Source: Basidiobolus meristosporus CBS 931.73 (taxonomy: Eukaryota > Basidiobolomycota > Basidiobolomycetes > Basidiobolales > Basidiobolaceae). From it: a stretch of DNA of 64,000 bases. A program made the position numbers and the translations under genes. Below the pieces are notes generated by a model. That model did not search any database. It saw nothing but the letters and a program-made list of their open reading frames with translations, and was not told where the DNA came from. The stretch lies in the NCBI GenBank assembly GCA_002104905.1, contig MCFE01000462.1, positions 1 through 64,000 of the forward strand, written 5' to 3'. Each line of letters begins with the position of its first letter. Position 1 is the first letter of the stretch. This document shows, piece by piece, positions 11,346-24,177 of the stretch.

Positions 11346-14300
11346 TTATTTTTTGGATGGAGGAGGGGTTTGCTGAGGATACACTCCGCTTGGATGCTGG
11401 AACATTCCCGGCATGTTCATGGGATTCATTGGGCCAGATGTCGCGGGGTGGAATCCATGAGGTGCCGGAGACGATGTTGGCATCGGCATGTGTGGATGCC
11501 GGGGGTATCCAGAGCCTATAGGGACCACAGGAGATTGTGGTCTACGGCCATACTGGCTCATATCCATAACCGAGGGAGAGGTTGTTCGTCGATAGTGGTT
11601 TGAATCTATCGTAGCAGGCGAAGCTGTACGACGAATCTGAGCACTATCTATAGTGGTGGGTGAACCACTGCTATAGCCAACATGATCTAGAATGGTAGGC
11701 GTTCCAGTTCTAAAGGGTGTATTATCAAACATGGATGCAGAATCTCGGTGCAGAGTCCTAGGCTGGTGCATTTGAGTTTGCTGATCCTTCTGCATAGAAG
11801 CTGACGGGTAAGGGAAAGAAGAGCTACCGCTAGCCGTTTGGCTGAGCGGTGTTGATGAGCGGTGTGGTGGCTGGATGATTTCAGGATAGCGCTGTCCGAC
11901 GCTTTCTCGATTGTCATACGTATGTTGATTAGGAAGAATCGGTGGAGATTGTCGATACACACTTGGCCCAACATTTGAGTTTGGCGCTGAATCAACCGAA
12001 AGACTTGGGGATGGTGCAGATGAATGATACCCTTCTAGTGGTTGAGGTACCCGGCGAGATTGTTGGAAATTCGCTGCTCCCTCAGGGGCTCCAGGCGCAG
12101 GATAAGGCTGCTGCGGACTGTTCCTGGTTTGTGCAAAGCTAAGATGTTCTGGAGGGAAGTGAGTTGGTTGGGGGCTCATAGATACTGCCTCTCTCGAATT
12201 TTGGTGGAATACAGGCTGGTGCGTATCTCGAGAACGCGATGCTGGTACCGGGGTGGAATGCCGTGAGGGCTGACTAGGTAGTTGACTTGCATGTGGGGGA
12301 TATTGAATCGGCTGAGAGTGTAATAATGAAGGGTTTGACGGCTTGCGGGAATGGCCGACCGGCAAAGGTTGATGAGGGCTTGATGTTCGGGGCGGTTGTG
12401 CTTGTGGAGCTACAGCAGGATGCGCTGAAGGGAGAGTCATCGCGGGTGACTGGGGACGCGAATAAACGCTGGTCTGTTGAGGTAACCTGGGTGAGGGTTG
12501 GATTAAAGGATGGCTTTGACGATGATGAGGAATTGGTGCATGATAGCTGGATTGGAGTGAAGGTTGTTGATGTAAAGGAGAAGGTGTGTATTGTGATTGG
12601 AGTGCTGAGTGATCTACAGGCTGAGCGTTTCCGGGAGATGGTTGTTGAATTGGAGAATGGGATAAAATCCGAGGGTGGGATCCCTGAGGCTGTATCTGAG
12701 ATTGTACACGTGGTTTTGTTGGTCGAGATTTGGCGGGCATTCGAGAGGGCTGTTGCTGAGTTGGGCTTTGACTTATGAGCTGAGTGATAGAAACTTGGGA
12801 ATGTGGCGAGGTGTGCGGAGGCAGACTACTGGCTGAGGGTTGCCTAGAATGCCGTTCATAAATATGTGTTGGGGCTGCTGATTGGCCTTGACTACCAGAC
12901 CGATGCCTAGAGGTGGTGGTTGTTTGTAGCTGGCTTAGAGCAGTGGCAGCAGCAGCCATGGTAGTAGATGGGGCCGTACTTGAGGCTGCTGACTGCGATT
13001 GGATTTGGAGAAGTTGAACCTGCGGTTGTGTTGGTTGGCTAATTTGAGATTGTGCGGATGGAGTTAAACTGAGGCGGTGGTGTGACATATGCAAAGGGTC
13101 CGCGCTGGACATGTCGGCTGATCCACGATTTGAAACTAACCCGGTGTTTACCTCACTTGCGGGCGTTGAATAAGGTGGCTGACTCTTGTATACAGCGGAA
13201 TAAGGTCCTTGCACATATGGAGAGCTCTTAGTGCTGACAGATTGATTCTGGCCTGAGCCTATAGAACTTGCTTCACGTTGTGACTGATACCGGTCAAATT
13301 TGATCTCACTTGCGCTAGAAGAATTGAATTGCTCCGCTGGCGGAGCTGAACCAACATCTTCTCCGAACCAATCAACTAGCGCATTCTTTCCTACCTTGAC
13401 AGACTGATCTTCCTCTGAAGGCGCATTCAGTAACGAAAAGATATCTGTGACACCTCTAGCTCGTTGAGGAGCTGGCTTCGGTGCGGGCCGAGTGTCCTGG
13501 CGATCATTATCGAAAAATCCAGACTCCATCCTAGAGCTTTTGGATGAGGTTGAGTATTCTGATCTAGTCGGGGAAACCATTGGTGCCTCTAACGGAGCAG
13601 GGTGATTAAGGATTCTAGTGACAGATGATTGCCTTCTAGATTCCCGTGACAGATCGTTTTGATGATACTCTAACCGGGCATGCGAGCGTATTTGATTTAC
13701 CGACGAGACTGGCTGTGAATCGGGTCTATGAACTGGCAATTGTGCGCTGGGGTGAGAAGAAATTGGCAATGTTCGATCATACACAGCACCCTGTAGCATG
13801 GTTTCCTGTTTGGTGTAATCGAACTTTTCGTTATCGTTACTAGCAATGCGAGAAGCCGATGGCCCAGTAGGTACAAGCATGTTTGGAGAACTCTTTGGCT
13901 TCATCTCCAGCTTAGGTAGTGCCTTTGGAACGTCTCCTGGTGCCGGATTTTCGTAAGGTTGATAAGATATAGATTTCCCGACAATTTGATCCGGAGTTCT
14001 AATCCCAGAATACTGAGCAGGTGAATAACTACTGGGCACAGAAGGTGCACTGGAAGCCTCTACTGGTTGTGAGCTAGTATTAATGTTCGGCTTGTAATCA
14101 GAGGTAGTTGCTGGATAAGTGAAGTTTGAACGGCTCGAAACCCCGTATTGATGTTGTGATTGATAAACATCGGAAGAGGTGGGAGTTTCACTTAGTGACC
14201 TCATGTTGAATGCCCCCACGGAATTCGCAGAGGATGAAGGTACACTCTTCGACTCGGAAGTGCTATAGTTATCCTGCGAATTCGGTTGTGCAGGTCTGAG

Positions 14301-17300
14301 ATCTTGAATATTAGATGATGAATGCTCAGGAGCGGAGGGTTTGCCACTGCGATGGGTTGTCGACGAAATGGCCTCAATATTTTTGAAAGCTGGAGGGTTC
14401 ACCATCTGATTTACAGAGTATATCATGGGTGATTCTGTAACACCGGATGATGGTAGGGCATTATTCATAGAATAACGAGAATTCGACCCAGATGGCCCAA
14501 CAGCTTGCTCATATTTCGAGGGCGCTTTGTTTGATCCAAAATTAGTGGCAACCATTTCCGAAACGGCGAGTTTGCTTTGAGGGTAAGGAGGATTAAGTGA
14601 AGCGGCTTGTGTCTGCTCGACAGATTTGATTTCAGAAGTAAACAAGTGCGTTGGCATTCCCGGAGTGTTGACACTTGTTTTGGCCTGACGTAAAAGATCA
14701 TCTGTGCTCTGTGTATCTGATTCAGAGCAAATGTGTCCACTCTGGTTGATATGTGATTCTTGTTTGTCCAACTTAGATCCAGCAACCGAAGGGGCGTTAT
14801 GTATTCAGAGCCGCAACAGATGCCTTTTGCTGAGAACTTGTTGAGATTTCTCCAAGTCCCGACGAGCCAAGTAGTACATTCGACACAGTTGATGCTGGGG
14901 AATAGGCTGGTGTCACCATTCGCTCACTTGATGTCATGCTATTGCCAGTTGCTACTGACTGTTCTTTAGGATTCGAAAGCTCAGATAGAAGACTTGAGAT
15001 TGTATTGAGTCCAGCAGGCGACGTTGCCGGTGCCTTGACAGGCTCCACCAATACGTTTTTACGATATGACTCAGATAGTGTCGAGTTCTTGGGTTCAAGT
15101 TGGACAGGTGTATTCGAGCTTGTTTCCACTATACTCGAAGTCTTTTCGGCACTTGGTTCCGTTGGTTCTGTAGGCACATAAAGTTTGTCCTTAGCCATGG
15201 CTACAGATGATAAAGATTCCAAGAAGCTTCGACCCTCATGGTCATTCTCGTTAATATGACCCTTCTCAGATTTGTTGGTTGTGCCCAACGTATTATCTGA
15301 AGAAGCTGTCTTGATCATATCAACATTTTCAGCGATGCTAGGATGTGTCATACTGGTGTTTGAAGCAGATGATGTAATCTTAGAATCTTCAGGTAGACTT
15401 TCGTCAACAGTTGAATCTTTGCAGGACGCCACGTATGAAGTAGGCTGCACTGCATGCTCACTTGAGATTTGAGAATTTGCTGTTGAATCGATCGCAGGAG
15501 CAACAACGGATGCAGAAGCCTCTCCACTATCCTCTGATAGAGCAGTTGAATCTTCATGTTGTTTAACTATCTTCTCCAATCCAAGTCGTTCCGTGTTGAT
15601 GTTGTAATAACTTTCAACTTCAGACGCGCTTCTAGACTTGACATGCTCAGCAATTTTGACCCAATCTTTTCCATGCATTCGAAGAGATTCAGCAAATTCT
15701 GTTTGCTCAAACGCTGACCAGTCATCGGAGCTTACTCCTGTCGTTTCTTCAGAGACACTTCCACCTTCTTGAACTACGTCTCCTTCATCCTCGTCGTCCG
15801 AGGACAAAGTTGATAATAGTGCTTGGTTGATTTCTTCTTCCAGCAATGCGTCATCGATTACCTCCGAAACTTCGTCTCTTTGTTCTGGTAATTCTTCGTC
15901 ATCGGAGCTCGGAATGTCAAGTGAAAGATCAAAGTCCTCTACCACGGGTGGCTTGGTAATGCCTGTAGGTTTTACCGACTCTTCCAATTTTTGAGGCTTT
16001 GTTTTTGATGCAGAATGTGATAAATTGCTGGAGACCTGACCAGGTTTGCCTTCATTTCTATCAGAGTGTGAAGGTGTAGGCCCAGAAATATCAGATACTG
16101 GTGCTACATATGCTGTGCCCTGCTCCTCAACAATTGTTTCCTCTTCATCAGAACTGTCCTTATCTAGAATATCCTCAATAGCAGCGTTTACTTCATCTAT
16201 GATATCCATCTCGTCCTGGGAAATTGGCTCTTCCTTTTCGGCAGGGGATGGCTCTATTTGTTCCTTCTTGCTGTCCCGAGAAAGTGGCTCATTTTTTCTT
16301 TAGGGTGGGCTCTTTGTCCCTTTGGTCAGCGATTTTCTGCTTCTCTTCGTCGGCAGGGCCTTGCCTCTCGAAAGACGATGCCTCTTTCCTCTTTGCTTGA
16401 TACGACTCCTTTCTATCTGAAGCAATGCCCCGTTTGTCATGCGAATGCAGCACTCTCCTTTCCTGCATAGAAGCCTTTCTGAGTTGAGTGGGAAGCCCTT
16501 TCTTTTCTTGAGAGGGTACGTCTCGTCGAATTTGAGATGATGCACCCCTTTTTTCTTGGAAAATCGAGGCCTTCTTGGGAGTTGAGGATCCTTTCTTGTC
16601 CTCTGCAAGATTTGATTTGTGACTTGTCTCAGTCTCGCCAGGAACAAATTTTCCGCCTGCAGGCCTCAAAGGAATAGGCTTCGGTGGTATGTTTCGATTG
16701 AAACTGGATTTGGCAACGCTAGTAGGCTTTCCAACAATGGGCTTATTAGGCTTAATGAATAACTTTCCGCTAGCACTCTCATTGTGAGAATCCCTATGGG
16801 ACTTCATACCAAATGGCTTGTGAGGGGTGGGTCTCATGAACAGACTCTCGGAGCCGCCTGGCTTTACCACGGATGGTTTAACCATAGAGGTCTCCCCCTT
16901 GCCAACAATCGGCCTAATACTCGGGAATTTTCCAGGCCCATGTCTAACACTCCCGTCATTAGCCAATAGCTTTTCGTTAGGTTGCTTGGCATGAGCAGCT
17001 GCGCCGAGTGAATCTTTCTTGTCATCAATGCCTTGCTCATTGATAACCGAGTCATTCATAACTACATCCCCAGATTTAATCCTGCTTTCCGTTTTGGGTT
17101 CATCAGCACTCTTATTTAGGGCAAAAGGCTTCTCCGTTGGCAAGCTGGGTATATTTTGGGGTACCGGCAGGTCACTTTCTTGCACCATGGCAGTGTATTC
17201 GGGCATAGATTTCCCTGAGGCGACAGTATTAGTTGGACTGTAGGCGCCGGCCTCCCGAACTTTAGGTAGGATGGTAGCATCAGAATGTTTGTTGAATGAG

Positions 17301-20300
17301 TCAATATTGGCAATTCCTGGCTTATTAGAGCTCTGTATCGTTTGAATAAGAGCACTATCACTTCGCTCCAATATGGTGCTTGATATCTCAGGAATCTCCT
17401 TTCCTTTCATTACATCACTGGATTTGCTATGCTTCTGAGAATCATTTTCAGTGCCGTTCAATGTGGGACTAGCACGGTTGGAGTCCATCGCTACAGCATT
17501 GTTGCTGCTTTGATTTATCTCCGCTTCAAATGAATCACTTGTTATCTCAGGTTGGGGACTATCTTGACTAGAAGCATCCAGAGTAGGAACTTGAGTATCC
17601 AATTTCTGAGCTGATACGTCGACACTATCCTCGCGTATCTGAGGCTTCTCCGAACGGTCCTTCAGTGTCGACTCTTCACTAGCAGGAATAGCATGTGGTT
17701 TGGTATCCAAAGAAGAATCCTGGCGGTAGCTTGTTCGAGCCTTCTTTTTGAAAGTAGGCAGGGTTTCAGGAAGGTCACCCCGTTCGTCAAAATCTAGGGA
17801 TCTAGATGCTGCATCAATATCCTGAAGCAAAGCGTTGCCTTTGCTCTTATTATTCCCGGGATTGGAAGTCTTGCTAGAATCTTTGCGAGCCACCGGTCTT
17901 CGTTTTTTACCCCGACCCGTAATCAACCCTTTGAAATCTATGGATTTCTTCTCTCGATAATAGAACAGCACGCACTGACGAGCATTCTTGTGTTTGAGAA
18001 AAGAAGCGATTTTGCCGAACTGCTTAGGATACAACAGATACTTCTTGATGAAAATATCGCGTTCTTCTTTGGACCATTCATCTACTGAGCCTGCGCAATG
18101 ATAGTATTTGTATGGATTTTCCACAAGATTGTTGCGATTATCATACTTTGTAAGCTCCCTTTTGTATGGATCCAATACCATCGATGGGATGGTCGCTACA
18201 GTTCGAAGGCACCGAATGTTAGGATTACGAAGCTCCTCATTCTCAAGAGATTGGATAATCTCAAGCAGCTCTGCCTCACTACGGACCGTATCACTATTAT
18301 AAGGTCCTCCATGGCGTTGTGTTCGAGAAATTGGGAGATTACTAGGACCAGAAGCGGACAATAGCTCATCTTTGAGATACCTTCTTCCTTTTTTCTTCTC
18401 TTTATGTTTCTCCAGCTTGACGATCCGAACTCTCCATGCCTCAAGGTACTGCTTATACTTTTGTCGGAGTTCGTTTTCTTTTTGCTCAAGCGAGTCATAC
18501 TTGTGGCGCATGTGATTAAACATTAAGCTTCGGATTCTCTTATGCGACTCGATGTTTTGACAATAAAATGGATAGTCTTCAAACTTTCGAAATATAGGCC
18601 CCAGAGAAGGCTTAACATTGGTTTGAACTAGCATTTGATTTTCAGCATATATCTTTTTGTGAAGCGATAACTTCTTAGTCTTCTGGGATTTCCCATTAGT
18701 CGCTTGGACACTGCTGTTCCCGTTTAATCCGCCATCCACTGCGTGAGAAGGCAAGACATCAGCTGGATCCGCTTCTTGGTTTACGTTCTGGTCTATTGCC
18801 AAATTCTCGATTGTGTTGTCTTTTTGCGCCTCTGAGGAATTCTCGGAATTGTCCATACATGATTGCTTGTTCTTTCGAATCTCAACCAAGAGTTCCTCGT
18901 AGCGCCCAATCTCGGAGTCGATCTTATCAATCATCGCAAATATTTTTTCCTGCGTCAAGGAATCATCAATGTTTAACAGAGCTGATGCTCCTTCGGGTTC
19001 ATCTTGTATTTCACCAGGCTCAATACCAGCACTTTCGTTAAACGTTACCGCTTTTTCTGTGTCCATATCAGTAGCCTCGTCTGCAATAGCTGATTGAACT
19101 TCATTTGTTTCAAAAGAAACGCTCTCATTCACACTATGGCTCTCTGATTCAACATTCGCCTGCTTTTGCTCCTTGCAACCGTCTTGTGTTGTTGGTTGAG
19201 CGCTATGTTCAGATTTCTCGCGGGAAGAACTTTCTACAGTCAGGTCATCACTAATTGCCGCTTTGACCTTTATGCACTTGGGATACTTTGCCTGTTCACA
19301 CTGAACTGATTCATCGTTTGCTGTATCCGCCTCGCATATAGGCATTGCTGCAGTAGTAACGTTAATTTCTGGCGCAGCGAGACTTCCGAGTTCAGCGGTT
19401 GGTGGCTTGATAGGTTCGTAATTTTGAGGGTCCGGTGATTTGTCAACTGGAGGGCGATCCAACTCATGGGAACTGGTAACTTTGCAATCGTCCCTCTCGA
19501 GTGATACTGAGTCAGAAAATTTCGCCACACTATTACTGGAGCTATCCACAGTCTCCCTGGAAATACTTGGCATAGAATCAATCTCAACTAACGACTTCTC
19601 GTCATTCTGAACTTCAGAATCTATAGGATTTTCTGGTTGAAGGCCCGGTACTTGTGAAATGCTTTCCTTTAAGTATGGCTTGGTTTCTACTTCAGATGAC
19701 ATCATACCCGCCTGTTGTATAACTTCTTCAGCAACTTCTGAAGAAGGTACTGGCACTTGGTTGACGGCAGCTGCTGCATCATCACTGTGGAGCTCGTGGG
19801 ATACAGAATCTATCTCTCCAGGCTCAGGAGATTCTACTGACTCCGTGACAGTCAATTCGATATTATCATTGATACATGTAGATTTCCCGGGCTTAAGATC
19901 TACATCAGCTGTCCGTTCTGTATGATCTGGCTTTATCGACTCCTCCTCCTGGTTATTAATGTTGCTGCTTTCGTCCGGTTGGTCAACTTTGGGGATTTGT
20001 GGTGGCTCTATTTTTGAACTCTGCTTCAGCTCGGCTATCTCATCTCGAATTGGATACGATTTGGCATTGCAATGAACGTTCTTTCCACGTCTGTGCCATC
20101 TTTCATTTTCCTGTATATTTTCGACAGAATCCGAGAGCTCGGAGCCACCTATCTCCCCCTCTTCGAGTTGATCCGAGTGCTCTTCCTCGCTCTGCCCCAT
20201 TATTTGAGGGCTCAAATACTGGTTATCATTAGAGGGTGGCTTGATGGTGGAGTGAGCAGTGAGGTTCGGCTCATCTTTTGGCTTGGCTAGATTAGTGTCT

Positions 20301-22150
20301 CCTTTCTTAATATACCTATTTACATTGGTTTGATCAGAACTAGCTCCGGCATATTCATGTTTTTCCAGCGTATTCTCCAATTCATGAGATGCGGCTCCCA
20401 TCACTCTACCATCTCGACTCGCTGAACGACTAGATTCTTGCTCATCGTCAGGCAGTGGATCGAGGATACTATCTTTTAAATTCTCGCTGGGATCGCCGCC
20501 ATCACGATCATCACCAGGGCTCGAATATACTTTCCGTCTCTTTTCATCCCGTGGGTCAACATCATTGCCACGCTGTGTATCGTGAGGCTCCTCAGGCATA
20601 ATGGATGATGATGAAAAGTCACTAGATATTGAGTTTTCACGAATACGCTTCCCACAGGGGCCAGGAGTTGTCGATGACTGGGCATCATTATGGCCATTAT
20701 CGTCTAAGGACTGTGCAGTGCTATCGATAGAGTTGGTTCTAGTCTCCCTACCACTCGCGATCTTACGTTTTTCAGTAGATTTTGTGGAGTCCACGCTGCT
20801 GCTTCGGCGGTCAGGAGTGATTGATCCATGTGAGCCTTGATGAAAATCATTCCCATCCTTTTTTCCTGGGATAGAATTAGAGTCTCTACGATAATCACGG
20901 TATCCTTCTCCAGGCCGATACATGTCACTTTGGTCGTATCTTCCACCAGACATTTCTGCTCTCTCTCGCTCACGAAGCCGGTCAGAATCCCATCTTTCGC
21001 GGCCTCGGTTACGTTCGCGGTTTCGTTCACGCTCCCACCTTTCACGATCTCTGTTATTTCGATCTCTTTCACGTTCCCGAATTCCAGGAAAAGGGTTTGG
21101 TCCGCGAGCAAGATGATCTCTATTGTCCATGTGACGAGTAAAATAACTAAAATCACCGCTCCTAAAGTCCCTGTATGGCATATTTCTACCAGCATTTTCT
21201 CGAACTGAGGAACTTGAAGAAGGTCTAGCCATTTTTTCAAATGCTGCAGTAGGAAACATAGAAGGTCTTCCTCTAGAATCTCGGGATCCCCCGAATCCTT
21301 CGCCATGTTTTGGCCTTCCCTATATTTTGAAAACTCGGTTGGTACACATGCTACATAAGAAGGATCATGAAGACATTCTCGCAAATAATAACGAACCTCT
21401 CTGTCCACCATACCAGGGAATACAATGTCCATCGGAGCAATATCTGCACCACCACTGCGCATAAGTACATTTCCACTAGTAGGGTCACGACTAATGACAA
21501 TTGGTGGAGGCCCATTGGTATTATTCCCACGACGACTAGCAAAAGCTGACATTGAGGTATTACTCCCTACTCCGCCTAACCGCTTGTTTTCCTCGAAGTC
21601 AGCGCCAGCGCGACGATTATGTGGATAATATGAAGGGACAAATGGATGACTGGGCCCATGTGGTGGTAATGGGCGATCTTCACGATGAAGCTCTCTAACG
21701 GAAGTGATAAGAATAAGATTCAGGCACTACCAATAAAGACAATGGATAAAACTGACCTATCGTTTCTTCGACGAAAACGGTCTTCTCTCTCTCGTTCTCT
21801 CCTATCATCACGCTCTCTTGGTGCTCTGTAGGAGTAGAAAATGTTCAGAATTATCCAAATTAACATATTTTGGACTTCCCGCGCTGGTATCAGAGGCGTC
21901 CAGGTTGGATATGAGATAGACATTACCTTGAAAAATAGGGATCAAATCTGGAATTTCTAGAGTTGGTATAAGGCGGAGCCTCAGTGTGGATAGGGGTTTT
22001 AAGATGAGAAGTAGGTATGGGGGAACTCGAGCGAGAGTGCGTCGGCTTTGAATGGTTATCGGTTGTGGCTTGAGAGACAGTTTCAGTGGAGGAGAGTTTG
22101 GGATCTAAGGGCTTGGAAGCATGTGTTGGGGGTGATCGTCCGTGATCCAT
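11346..22150 (-). CDS. large SNT1/NCoR-like SANT-domain corepressor (copy A)
   Basis: Giant gene of roughly 3,500 codons. Exons 22150..21927, 21825..21757 and 21694..21397 feed a long exon from 21319. The N-terminus has an arginine-rich RE/RD repeat zone. A helical block (about 18960-18400) precedes SANT domain 1 (about 18090-17930), and a basic GRGKKRR motif follows. A second SANT-like domain lies near 15740-15580. The last ~1,100 codons (14771-11346) are low-complexity Ser/Pro/Gln sequence with repeated SPxTIDS-type units. Two frame changes interrupt the model. Near 16295, an A6 run is followed by TGA, a -1 break with no convincing intron. Near 14800, a 46-nt intron with a weak GTTGCG donor could explain the shift. 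Snt1 and NCoR scaffold histone deacetylases (Set3C in yeast). The family call is firm; continuity of the 3' third is inferred. Confidence 0.75.
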
Positions 22151-23188
22151 TTTTGATTACTAAGTAAACTCTCCAAGCGAATGTGTACCTAGATTTTTAG
22201 CAAAGTCGGGGTCCGATCCCTGTGTACTGTGATAGAAAATGTCTGTGTATCAGTAGAATAGAAAGGGACGCAATATTTTCTAGGGCTAGGATTGGTAAGT
22301 CTGCCAATTAGGAAAAGTCGATTTTGCTTGACAGAATAGGCTTCTACTTTCTTTTATGAACACTTCTCAACTGTCGCTGGGGAAAAGTAGAAGACACCTG
22401 CTGTATTGACTAGGGATCGCTGAGTTGGTACTTTGACGATTCAAAGCTAAGGATGTGTTGTGTTTCAGCGTATTTATAATATTATGGGATTGAAGGTATA
22501 AGTCGAAGAGAAAGGTAATGGGCTATTGAAAAGTTCAGATTGATGAATATCTCGATAGTAAACATTCAAGGTGGCGAATGCATATAGTCAGGGATAAATT
22601 TTCGGTAGAATCCCCCAAAACATACAATGGTCTTCTAAATTGGCACGTCAACCAAACCTAATACGCAATACCTATAAAATCAAATAGAGCTCAATTTTAT
22701 CCGAATCCTGTGTTTTCCTTAGAAACAATGACTTAATGACGATATAGCCGTAACACATTCTAGCCAATCACCAGCACCAAAGAGCTGCCCTGCGTACTAG
22801 GAGACAGGTTGGTATTTGATTTCACACGTTGTATGTGCAACATGGTTCCTTCTAATGTGGAATACACAAACACCTTTCTGGACATTATGGCTTGGGTGCA
22901 AGCGCTAGGCAAATATATAACCCCTCCTCTCCCAACCGGCCTCCTGGAGGCTGCTGGATACGGGCATCACGTGGCTTATGCTAAATCCACCACCGCTTTT
23001 TGTTTAAGAAAGGGTTTAGCTTCCACCAGAGGTTGCTTCAAATAAATTGAGAAAATCAACCGGGGTCGTACTGCCAATTGATAAAAAATTTTTGCTCATT
23101 ACAATTTTAACTTTCCGATTGTTGCTTGAAATCATCTCAAGGTTCACTTTAGACAACAGTGGTTAGAGACAATATTGCTTGCCGAAGG
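22151..23188. other. divergent intergenic region between SNT1-like A and uS11m
   Basis: About 1 kb between divergent genes, so it likely holds both promoters. A 78-codon open frame at 22809-23045 lacks recognisable features and is not called. No RNA gene seen. Confidence 0.4.
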
Positions 23189-23845
23189 ATGAATTTCTCA
23201 CTTCTCAAGACATCAGTAAGAGCTACTAGCACAACCGCTAGAGTGTCAGCAGCCGCTCTTAGACTACGTCAACCAACCACCCGTTGCTTCGCTACCGAGT
23301 CCCAAGGGAGTAAAACTACCGAGAAAAAGCCTGAGGGTGGTGAAGGGAACGATTCCAAGAACCATACGGATTTTATTTTAGAGACATTGCGTGGTATTGG
23401 AAGCAACCCAAACAAAGGTGCTCGTGCAGGCGCTATGGGTACTTTGCCCTTTGATTTGTCTACGCCTAACATCGCTTCACAGAAGGACCAAGGTTTTACC
23501 CACTGCCTGTCCGTTCATGCTAGTTACAACAACACAATTGTATCCTTGACCAACGCAGACGGTAGAGTTTTGGTTAACGCCTCTGGGGGTACTTGCGGTT
23601 TCAAGAAAGCCAACCGTGGTGGTTACGAACCTGCTTATCAAGCAACCACAAAAGTCATCGAAAAGGTCAAGGAACTTGGCTTGAACATCGGTGGCTTGCA
23701 TGTCAAATTAAGAGGATTCGGCCCCGGTCGTGACGCTGCTTTCAAGGCTGTTCGCTCATTGTCCGCTTGGAACATCACTAGAATTACTGATGCCACCCCG
23801 GTTCCATTCAACGGGTGCAGACCTCGTAAACCACGTCGTTTGTGA
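23189..23845 (+). CDS. mitochondrial small-subunit ribosomal protein uS11m
   Basis: Single exon, 218 aa. The ATG at 23189 is preferred because it starts a basic, Ser/Thr-rich sequence typical of a mitochondrial presequence (MNFSLLKTSVRATSTTARV). The C-terminal ~125 residues are a clear S11 domain: a beta-rich block with NNTIVSLTNADG, then GGLHVKLRGFGPGRD and the basic end CRPRKPRRL, which in S11 proteins contacts 16S-type rRNA in the platform. The yeast counterpart is Mrps18. The gene lies on the strand opposite to the two SNT1-like genes that flank it. Confidence 0.93.
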   Translation: MNFSLLKTSVRATSTTARVSAAALRLRQPTTRCFATESQGSKTTEKKPEGGEGNDSKNHTDFILETLRGIGSNPNKGARAGAMGTLPFDLSTPNIASQKDQGFTHCLSVHASYNNTIVSLTNADGRVLVNASGGTCGFKKANRGGYEPAYQATTKVIEKVKELGLNIGGLHVKLRGFGPGRDAAFKAVRSLSAWNITRITDATPVPFNGCRPRKPRRL

Positions 23846-24177
23846 GTCATCGAATATGTTCTTTTATACACCGCATTGTTTCATCCTTCATCTCACTCCT
23901 CAAGCGCTAAATAAACTTGCACGATTTTCAAACAAACAAATACAATGTGGATGGCTGTGCCATTTATATCAAAAGGCCTCCTGACGATTGACCGGGTGGC
24001 GGAGTGCTTGGCATCATTTCTTACAAAAAATACAGATTGAGAGGTGCTTTGCTAGATGCCTGGGTAGGAAAGAGCTAATGCATAGACCAAATAAATACAC
24101 GAACAAATTAAGGCGGAAAACACACATTCTAGTCTTTCAAAAACAATAAAAAAGCAAGAGGTGCTACGATTGCCATA
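23846..24177. other. convergent 3' flank of uS11m and SNT1-like B
   Basis: AT-rich sequence between two stop codons facing each other. Only terminator or polyadenylation sequence is expected. No gene seen. Confidence 0.4.

Noticed and set aside
12287-12778. 163-codon plus-strand ORF
   Set aside because: It lies exactly antisense to the low-complexity Ser/Pro/Gln tail of SNT1-like A. Skewed codon composition there keeps the opposite strand open, and the product has no recognisable features.
16289-16310. Programmed -1 ribosomal frameshift at the A6 run
   Set aside because: The run is AAG AAA AAA TGA, not a canonical X XXY YYZ heptamer in frame, and I saw no obvious downstream stem or pseudoknot. 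A homopolymer error is simpler. Kept only as a checkable alternative.
22809-23045. 78-codon plus-strand ORF upstream of uS11m
   Set aside because: No ATG in a good context, no recognisable domain, and it falls in a divergent promoter region.
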